A stretch of 52,501 bases of DNA, taken from the NCBI GenBank assembly GCA_017305555.1, contig JAFKKM010000040.1, positions 1-52,501 of the forward strand. Reading direction: 5' to 3'. Both the position numbers and the translations under genes were made by a program. Every line of letters starts with the position of its first letter. Position 1 is the stretch's first letter. Of this stretch, positions 46,914-52,501 are shown one piece after another. The notes beneath the pieces are model-generated. The model was not told the DNA's origin and ran no database searches. It was given only the letters and a program-made list of their open reading frames with translations. Origin of the DNA: Hyphomicrobiales bacterium. Its GTDB lineage: Bacteria > Pseudomonadota > Alphaproteobacteria > Rhizobiales > Xanthobacteraceae.

Positions 46914-46952
46914 CCTTCGCCTCCATGTCGGAGGCTCCGGACGAATCCAGCG

Positions 46953-47237
46953 ATGAGTCAAAAATCAGGCGCGCACTTCACCGAGAAGCAGGGACACTAC
47001 CTGGCCTTCATCTACACCTACGCGCGCATGTTCGGTCGCCCACCCGCCGAAACAGACATGCAGCGCCATTTCCGCGTCAGCCCACCGTCGGTCCATCAGA
47101 TGATCGTCACCCTCGAACGAAACGGATTCATTCGTCGGCAGCTAGGTGTTCCCCGCAGCATCGAGATTCTCCTGCCACCCGAAAACTTGCCCATCCTCGA
47201 ATGGCTCGGTATCAAAACGTCAAAATCACTGCGATAA
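46953..47237 (+). CDS. LexA-like winged-helix passenger protein of the IS
   Basis: This 94-residue protein (MSQKSGAHFTEKQGHYLAFI) is a stand-alone LexA/MarR-type winged helix: FTEKQGHYLAFIYTYARMFG, PPAETDMQRHFRVSPPSVHQ, then MIVTLERNGFIRRQLG and a wing ending PRSIEILLPPENLP. It has no protease domain. It is read divergently from the transposase across 39 bases and ends within the terminal repeat, so it is part of the element. It may repress the transposase promoter or bind the ends; not proven. Confidence 0.85.
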   Translation: MSQKSGAHFTEKQGHYLAFIYTYARMFGRPPAETDMQRHFRVSPPSVHQMIVTLERNGFIRRQLGVPRSIEILLPPENLPILEWLGIKTSKSLR

Positions 47238-47259
47238 ACCACTAGGTCGTTCCACGACT

Positions 47260-47655
47260 TCAGCCGATAATATTCTTCGCAAACGTGGCGATGTCGGAAG
47301 GTAAATAGGGTTTCCGTACACCCAATACGAGATCTCCGATATTCGGGGCGATGAGCGCTCCGGATGCAAGTATGATGGGTATGTCTGGCCGTTCAAGCGT
47401 TAGATACTTGACGAGCGCTCGTCCGTCCATCTGCCCCGGCATTTGCACGTCGCTTATGACGAGATCGACGTGTATGCCGGAATTGACTATGATGATTGCT
47501 TCGTCTGCGTTTCCAGCCTCGATGACCTCATAACCAATATCGCGCAAGCTCTCTGCGACAGGAATGCGGATGAGCACTTCATCTTCGACCAAAAGGACTG
47601 TCTTCGATTTCGCCTCTTGGCGGTTCAGTCGATTCGTGTCTGGCTGGGAAGCCAT
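47260..47655 (-). CDS. single-domain response regulator
   Basis: The product has 131 residues from the ATG at 47655 with GGAGG seven bases upstream. It is a receiver domain with TVLLVEDEVLIRIPVAESL, phospho-acceptor Asp in DLVISDVQMPGQMDGRALV and the conserved lysine in LGVRKPYLPSDIATFA. There is no output domain. It probably once formed an operon with the response regulator at 45357, now split by the IS630 element. An EcfG-type promoter upstream suggests induction in the general stress response. The partner kinase is not in the window. Confidence 0.93.
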   Translation of the reverse strand: MASQPDTNRLNRQEAKSKTVLLVEDEVLIRIPVAESLRDIGYEVIEAGNADEAIIIVNSGIHVDLVISDVQMPGQMDGRALVKYLTLERPDIPIILASGALIAPNIGDLVLGVRKPYLPSDIATFAKNIIG

Positions 47656-47698
47656 TAACCAACCTCCTCTATTCCCACTCCAAGAAGCCGCACCCAGA

Positions 47699-47724
47699 AA
47701 CGCTGCTCAAGCCTTGCAGGTTCC
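47699..47724 (-). promoter_or_regulatory. EcfG-type general stress promoter of the response regulator
   Basis: On the minus strand, GGAAC (47720-47724), 17 bases, CGTT (47699-47702), a full match to the alphaproteobacterial EcfG consensus. A start near 47692 leaves about 36 bases to the ATG at 47655. Confidence 0.7.
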
Positions 47725-47824
47725 ACGAGTGAAGCATTTTCCGATGCGTCTTAGAAAATAAAAGAAAGCGCGAGCGCCACTCTGATGGGATGTTACATCC
47801 TTGCCTGGGGGCAGAAGCTGTCGA

Positions 47825-48073
47825 TCAATTCGTTTGACCATCGCTCAAATCGTCATCTCTGCCGCCTGCCTGGCCAGACGTCTGACGAAGCAGCACACTA
47901 GAACGGGCGCGGAGAAGATGGTTCAGGATCTCGAGGTCATTTAATAGATCGATGGGGTTTCGATCCAGCGCCGAATTTAATGCATCTTTGAGCCAACGGC
48001 TCATTGTTCGATGTTCAAGAACCCAGGAGATACGCTTGTCTATTTCTTTAGTGCTTACTTTAGACTGGGACAT
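47825..48073 (-). CDS. small hypothetical protein
   Basis: The product has 82 residues from the ATG at 48073 with GAGGA about eight bases upstream. It is hydrophilic and mostly helical: STKEIDKRISWVLEHRTMSR then WLKDALNSALDRNPIDLLND and LEILNHLLRARSSVLLRQ, with a polar tail. No membrane segment or known family is recognised. It lies downstream of the DUF6671 gene on the same strand (72 bases apart) and may be co-transcribed. Confidence 0.65.
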   Translation of the reverse strand: MSQSKVSTKEIDKRISWVLEHRTMSRWLKDALNSALDRNPIDLLNDLEILNHLLRARSSVLLRQTSGQAGGRDDDLSDGQTN

Positions 48074-48145
48074 TCGCTTTCCTCAGATGATCAAACAACG
48101 GTTAGCGGCGTAAATTAATCGAGCCCGTATCCGGAGTTCCCCCGA

Positions 48146-49045
48146 TCAGGGATTGCACTGCGGGCACTGGCTAGGATCGGCGTGAGTACGCCCGTCGGGT
48201 CGAGGGCGTCGCTCACGAAAATCGCAGGCAACGCAGCCAAATACCTGATAGAGAATCATGAGACTCGATGCGCCGCACCATTCGCAAGGCAGACCAGATT
48301 CAATATCAACCAGCCCGTAGCCTGGCATGTCGCAGCCCGGACAGGACGTAGCCAGTCGATCAGAAAGAGCATTTGCCAGGCGACGGACGGTCGCCATCCG
48401 TGTCGGATTCATATGTGCGCGCATGTCTGTCTGCACGAGCGCACGGTTGTCGCTCGAGTGGCGTGCTGCCGACGAGATCGCGTCGCTCAATGCTTCGACC
48501 GTGCGTAATCCCTTGTGTATAAAGGCATCACTGTCGTCGGTCTGATGAGGCCGCACGATTACCGCATGAACGGGAAAGCATATCCGATTTAGAAACGAGG
48601 TAATATCGCCGCTCTCAGCCGTGATCACGTGGTCGTAAACCGGGGAATCGTCGATCAGATGCTCGCACACGACAATTCCCCGGTCATCGTCCACAGCAGC
48701 CATAAGCTCAATGCCGCCAGCAATGAAGGGAATGTGAGGATGCGGTCCGTAGCTTCCCTCGCTGGCGATGCCGATAGATATCCCCATCGACGTCATCCCA
48801 AGGCGGGCTTTGGCGATTGCGGTCTCGCGGATTGTTCCGATACGAGCAATTTCGCCTGTGAAAGTGCCGAGTGCATCCGTATCGAGTCCTGTTGGTGTTT
48901 CGACGCGCAGTCCGAGCCTTTTCCGGAATGCTGGCGAAATGACAACCTCTTTGCCGTGCATCGTCGTCAGCACGGCGCGCCGGTTATGATAGAGATCGGA
49001 CCTTCGCGAGCTCACAACTTTTTTGTTGTCATGAATCTTGCTCAA
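48146..49045 (-). CDS. DUF6671-like protein with C-terminal cysteine clusters
   Basis: The product has 299 residues from a TTG at 49045 (GAGAGG upstream). The N-terminal part NRRAVLTTMHGKEVVISPAF and SYGPHPHIPFIAGGIELMAA, then HQTDDSDAFIHKGLRTVEAL, fits the uncharacterised DUF6671 family as I recall it. The C-terminus carries cysteine pairs in TSCPGCDMPGYGLVDIESG, CEWCGASS, FGCVACDFRERRP and QCPQCNP, eight cysteines suited to two zinc ribbons. Nucleic-acid or protein binding is possible; no enzyme activity can be named. Confidence 0.75.
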   Translation of the reverse strand: MSKIHDNKKVVSSRRSDLYHNRRAVLTTMHGKEVVISPAFRKRLGLRVETPTGLDTDALGTFTGEIARIGTIRETAIAKARLGMTSMGISIGIASEGSYGPHPHIPFIAGGIELMAAVDDDRGIVVCEHLIDDSPVYDHVITAESGDITSFLNRICFPVHAVIVRPHQTDDSDAFIHKGLRTVEALSDAISSAARHSSDNRALVQTDMRAHMNPTRMATVRRLANALSDRLATSCPGCDMPGYGLVDIESGLPCEWCGASSLMILYQVFGCVACDFRERRPRPDGRTHADPSQCPQCNP

Positions 49046-49288
49046 AGGTCGCCTCTCCGATCTGACGTTTAAGCAACGTGCAATTGGTGATCATTGTTCG
49101 GTTCTGAAGTTCTTGGGTTAGTGTTTTGAGAAGGAGAACAGCTAGAAAGACGGGTGTGCGTTACGCCTGCGCCACCAGCTAATGAGTTTCCGAAAATGTT
49201 CTCCCCATTTGCGGCGTTGAAAGGGTACGGGCAGATCCCCGCAGCATCGGCGACGACGATCTGCATTCGTTGCGCAAGGATAGCTGTC

Positions 49289-51712
49289 TCATACCGCCAC
49301 CGCATCACGCTCGATATTTCTGCTGGCAATCATCTTCCAGCGCAGGTCACCGATGTACCGCCATGCCATGATGCCATCGTCATCTAGAGCTATAAGATGG
49401 AGCCATTTGTTGTCGAATAGTGCCCTGACTTGGTCGTGACGCTTCAGGATATCGGTCATAGCTTCACGAGGCGCTTCGAGGAGTACCGTCAAACGGACAG
49501 GCTCATGCACGTAACGCTTGCCGTCATGAATCGACTGCCACGGAAGCCCGGCTCGCAAAACTCCTCCATTCCCCTCAAGGACACCGATGCCGCCCGTGAT
49601 GTTGTGGAGAAGTTTATTGCCACCGCCAAAGATCTCCGGGGCGACCGTCGATCCGTAATATTGCAGGCTAATCCAACTTGCGACCACGACCGGCGCTGTC
49701 ATGATCAATTCGAGGACGCTGAATCCTTCATCCAGCCGCCAATCATAGTCATGAAGAAAGGCGCGGCCTTTCAGGTCTCGGCCGACGGTTTGATGACGCG
49801 GTGCTGCGATAAAGATCTCGCAGCCGGCTAAACCCCACTCCGGTCGAATTTCGGACCAGTCGCGAGATCGACTGATGATATCATTTGAGCTGGCGGCTCG
49901 TGGCAAACGTAATGCGCGTTCGGTCCGAGCCTGCTCGCCAGCGGCTTCAAACCAAGCCTTTGCCTTCTCGATTTTCTCCTTATCAGCTGAAGACTGACGG
50001 TCCGTTTCATAGACTGTCACTTGGTCCGTAGTCGTGTCATGCAAGGCGCCGAGAAACAGCGTATCATCCGGGATGCGAATCCCGCGCTCTACCAAGCCTA
50101 CGCGCACCTCCTGATCGTTTAGCAACCCCGCAAGCAACCGTGCGTTCACATCGCCAGAGTAGCCGCCGCATGCACCGCAGTGGAGTGCGCTGGCATGTGG
50201 GTTGTTGATGACGTTTGCACCATGTCCAGCGACAATAACGAGCGGTGCAAATCTCTTAACCAAAGACATTCCTTTGAGAACGCTCTGAGCCATGCTGATG
50301 CGAGTGTCGAGAGGTAGCGCCGGATCAAACCGCGGGGGCGGATCGTGCGGCACGTCGTTCTTGGACCGGCCGAGGCCGTCATGGATGAGCTTGCTCGCAT
50401 AGATAGGTCCGGTCGCTTCGACGAAAGCAAAAGAGGAAATTGCGGCAAGCTTGAACCTACCCCAAGCGCGCTTGGCACGCGCAACAAGCCGGACCGACTG
50501 ATCCTGTTTGCTGCTGTCGTGCGAATTGCCGCCAGAGCATGAATGCAATTTTGGATATAGAAGTACCGGCAGATGGGCTTCGGACACATCGGAGGCAAAG
50601 CGCTTATGCGAGATCCCAACACCAAAAAAGCCGGCAAATCCCAGCGTTTCGATAGATGGATCAGTACTTTCAAGCGCCCGGCGGAATACCTCCGAGCGCA
50701 CATCTATGCAGAAAGCCATCTGCAATGCCGGGCGCAACGATAAATTGGTGGAAGCGGGAACTGCGAGGATTTTGGCTACCCGCCGCTGTGCCGAACGCTC
50801 AACCGCCTCTTGCAGAATCATATCGTTGCTGTCGTCCAGTGTCGGTTCGATTGGCAGAGCATAGGCGCGAAGCGTCTCTTCCCATTGGTCGGTGATCTTT
50901 GAGTTATATTGTTCAAACAATGCGGCTTCCCACATCAATCGGATAGCCAATAGTCCGGCTATCGTATCGTCCGTCCCCCCAGTGAGTTCGGTTTGCCAAA
51001 GCTTGTACCGGGCATACTGTGCCCAGCCACCCAAGCTCAGAAGCAGCCGGTGGAAGTACAACTCGAGCGCGTCGTCACTGACTCCCAGCCTGCTGGCCAC
51101 TTGGATCACTGCGTCGCTCTCGAATTCGGGTGCCTGTGCGACATGAGCAGCAAATCCCGACAAGCCAAGTATCTCCGGCGTGAGGTCATTTATCGCGACC
51201 GCGCGCCATGTTGCGTAAGCGCTTCGGCCCTGCGGCGCCGCCCATAGAGCCTGGCCCGTGTCGAAATAACTGGCGGCCCAGTGACCGACGCGCTCGGACA
51301 CAATTCCGGGCCAGTCGATGCCTGAAACGCTGGCAGCCAGATCCGCGACGGTCGCCAGCGGATGCAAATCTGGTGTTTCCGCTTCTGCTTTTGACTTGAT
51401 GGAAGCGAGGGTTTCGGTTGGAGCCATTTCGCGTGCCGCGACGAGAGCTTCCTCAAGATCTTCGTCTGAAATTTCACCCGTGCGAATGCGTTGTGCGTAC
51501 CATTTGCGTGGCATTGTGAGAGCAATTCCAGCGACTCTTCTGAGGCGAGCCGCAGCTACAGGTAACGGTTCCTCGATCTGTCCCAGGAAAGGGTTTACCG
51601 CGACACTGGAAGTTAGCGGCCAAAGGGGTGGGATGGCGCGAGCCGCTTGTTTGGCAGCGACCAGAATTGCGTTCGATTCCAGAGCTGTAGGTTCAGGCTT
51701 AATCATCAACAT
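49289..51712 (-). CDS. dabA: inorganic carbon transporter subunit DabA (DUF2309)
   Basis: The product has 807 residues from the ATG at 51712 (AGGA upstream); a TTG at 51739 overlapping the dabB stop is an alternative start. DabA is a distant beta-carbonic-anhydrase relative that with DabB forms an energy-coupled CO2-to-bicarbonate pump. The zinc ligands expected from Halothiobacillus DabA are present: Cys335 and Asp337 in [14 protein letters not shown], His497 in [14 protein letters not shown] and Cys512 in [13 protein letters not shown], with the same 15-residue spacing between the last two. Full length. Confidence 0.95.
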   Translation of the reverse strand: MLMIKPEPTALESNAILVAAKQAARAIPPLWPLTSSVAVNPFLGQIEEPLPVAAARLRRVAGIALTMPRKWYAQRIRTGEISDEDLEEALVAAREMAPTETLASIKSKAEAETPDLHPLATVADLAASVSGIDWPGIVSERVGHWAASYFDTGQALWAAPQGRSAYATWRAVAINDLTPEILGLSGFAAHVAQAPEFESDAVIQVASRLGVSDDALELYFHRLLLSLGGWAQYARYKLWQTELTGGTDDTIAGLLAIRLMWEAALFEQYNSKITDQWEETLRAYALPIEPTLDDSNDMILQEAVERSAQRRVAKILAVPASTNLSLRPALQMAFCIDVRSEVFRRALESTDPSIETLGFAGFFGVGISHKRFASDVSEAHLPVLLYPKLHSCSGGNSHDSSKQDQSVRLVARAKRAWGRFKLAAISSFAFVEATGPIYASKLIHDGLGRSKNDVPHDPPPRFDPALPLDTRISMAQSVLKGMSLVKRFAPLVIVAGHGANVINNPHASALHCGACGGYSGDVNARLLAGLLNDQEVRVGLVERGIRIPDDTLFLGALHDTTTDQVTVYETDRQSSADKEKIEKAKAWFEAAGEQARTERALRLPRAASSNDIISRSRDWSEIRPEWGLAGCEIFIAAPRHQTVGRDLKGRAFLHDYDWRLDEGFSVLELIMTAPVVVASWISLQYYGSTVAPEIFGGGNKLLHNITGGIGVLEGNGGVLRAGLPWQSIHDGKRYVHEPVRLTVLLEAPREAMTDILKRHDQVRALFDNKWLHLIALDDDGIMAWRYIGDLRWKMIASRNIERDAVAV

Positions 51713-51735
51713 TGATTTGTTCCTGGTTGTACTAT

Positions 51736-52501
51736 TCAAGACGGCTTACGGACGGACCAGCCGCCAAGCATCCGGTCGAATGTTGCATTCACGTAAAGAC
51801 CGTTCGAAAGATGAACTCGCAGACCGGCAGCCGCCGGGTGATTGGACCAAAGCGGGAAAAGTGCTTGAGCGACCGCGACCATTCCGAACGAGAGGATCGC
51901 AAGAACCATAAGTGTCCACTCGAGGCGCCCTGGCGCGGGCGTTCTGGGCAGCGCGCCAGCGGTTAACCACTCTGTGATCGTTTGTAGGGCGAAGTAGCCG
52001 AATGCGGCGGCGACCGAGTAAACCGCTGTCATACGGGTCAACGTGCGTGGCGCGGCATCGGCCATTCCCTGCGCCAAGAGATACGCTACGCCGAAAATCA
52101 GGATGGCGCCGAGCGCAAGAGATTGCGGTGATTTGTGATCGAAGCCGAAGGCCGTACCGAATGCCGCGCCGATCGCGGCATAGATCGTGAGCGCCACAAT
52201 AAAGGCCCAGCCAACGGCGGCACCGTCAGGTATCGCAACCGGCCCGGGTCGCCGCACGGCCGCTACTTGTTCAACCGCGCCGCCAGAAGATAGGAAGGCA
52301 TGCGCCTTATACAGTGAATGTGCGACGATGTGCAGCAACGCTAATTGAAAGAGCCCCAACCCGCATTGAAGCGTCATGAATCCCATTTGCGCTACCGTCG
52401 ACCATGCAAGCGAGGTTTTGACGGAAGGCTGCGTCAACATCACAAGTGCACCGAAAAGTGCGGTGAAGCCGCCTAGGATGGCCAGCACGGCCAATGTTCC
52501 T
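51736..52501 (-). CDS. dabB: DabB, NuoL-like membrane subunit (partial)
   Basis: The C-terminal 255 or so residues of a proton-translocating antiporter-like protein of the NuoL/MrpA family; the N-terminus lies beyond the window edge. [20 protein letters not shown] and [20 protein letters not shown] hold the conserved lysines and histidines of the proton path. It is followed by dabA, with a possible TTG start overlapping the stop, as in DAB operons, where DabB supplies ion-gradient energy to DabA. Confidence 0.92.
   Translation of the reverse strand, partial: GTLAVLAILGGFTALFGALVMLTQPSVKTSLAWSTVAQMGFMTLQCGLGLFQLALLHIVAHSLYKAHAFLSSGGAVEQVAAVRRPGPVAIPDGAAVGWAFIVALTIYAAIGAAFGTAFGFDHKSPQSLALGAILIFGVAYLLAQGMADAAPRTLTRMTAVYSVAAAFGYFALQTITEWLTAGALPRTPAPGRLEWTLMVLAILSFGMVAVAQALFPLWSNHPAAAGLRVHLSNGLYVNATFDRMLGGWSVRKPS

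Larger units (their letters stand above)
45773..47244. mobile_element. IS630-family insertion sequence with passenger gene
   Basis: About 1.47 kb bounded by TA on both sides (45773-45774 and 47243-47244), as expected for IS630/Tc1 elements. Terminal inverted repeats of 26 bases (45772-45797 and 47220-47245) agree at 22 positions. It contains a full transposase on the minus strand and a divergent LexA-like gene on the plus strand that ends inside the right inverted repeat. It sits between two response-regulator genes. Confidence 0.9.

Noticed and set aside
45957-46952. N-terminal extension of the LexA-like passenger gene antisense through the transposase
   Set aside because: The frame is open only because of antisense composition; the recognisable domain begins at the ATG at 46953.

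Overview
The window looks like a chromosome segment of a Bradyrhizobium, Rhodopseudomonas or Afipia-like alphaproteobacterium (Hyphomicrobiales, Nitrobacteraceae). The evidence is high GC, CpdR, ROSE-type RNA thermometers, EcfG-type promoters, a ruvC-ruvA-ruvB-ybgC cluster, and palindromic repeats of the kind scattered through those genomes. No species can be named from the sequence alone.

Region 1 (1 to about 24.1 kb) is core-like and GC-rich. It holds a VOC protein, a divergent TetR/GST pair, the Holliday-junction cluster ruvC-ruvA-(membrane protein)-ruvB-ybgC, two SDR oxidoreductases, a TauD/TfdA dioxygenase, a small secreted protein, gltB-gltD, a small heat-shock protein under an RpoH promoter and ROSE-like thermometer, a lysophospholipase-like hydrolase, LysE and TauE/SafE transporters, a LysR regulator, hisN, a probable AbcR-like small RNA, an N-formylglutamate amidohydrolase, cpdR, a DUF606 transporter and tRNA-Val(GAC).

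Region 2 (about 24.1 to 29.1 kb) begins at the 3' end of tRNA-Val and looks acquired. A translationally coupled DUF3489-DUF2924-serine recombinase triad is followed by a sparse tract with a 19-bp inverted-repeat element, then a second heat-shock protein with its own RpoH/ROSE leader and an unknown partner gene.

Region 3 (about 29.2 to 43.1 kb) is the most coherent part: a singlet-oxygen stress regulon controlled by an RpoE-type ECF sigma factor and the zinc anti-sigma factor ChrR. Six sites fit TGATC(C/T)-N16-CGTA with identical spacing. They stand before tspO-photolyase, ferrochelatase-CIA30, the FAD oxidase-DUF1365-CFA synthase operon, rpoE-chrR-hydrolase-DUF1295-second CFA synthase-membrane protein, DUF2177 and DUF2147. 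The products suggest membrane fatty-acid modification, light-dependent DNA repair, and handling of porphyrins, which are the photosensitisers that make singlet oxygen.

Region 4 (43.1 to 52.5 kb) carries a second ECF module (SigK-like sigma, RskA-like anti-sigma, fasciclin protein), two single-domain response regulators separated by an IS630-family element with a LexA-like winged-helix passenger gene, two proteins of unknown function, and dabA with the C-terminal part of dabB (inorganic-carbon accumulation), which runs off the window. No second tRNA-Val end was seen, so the right border of any island lies outside or has been lost.
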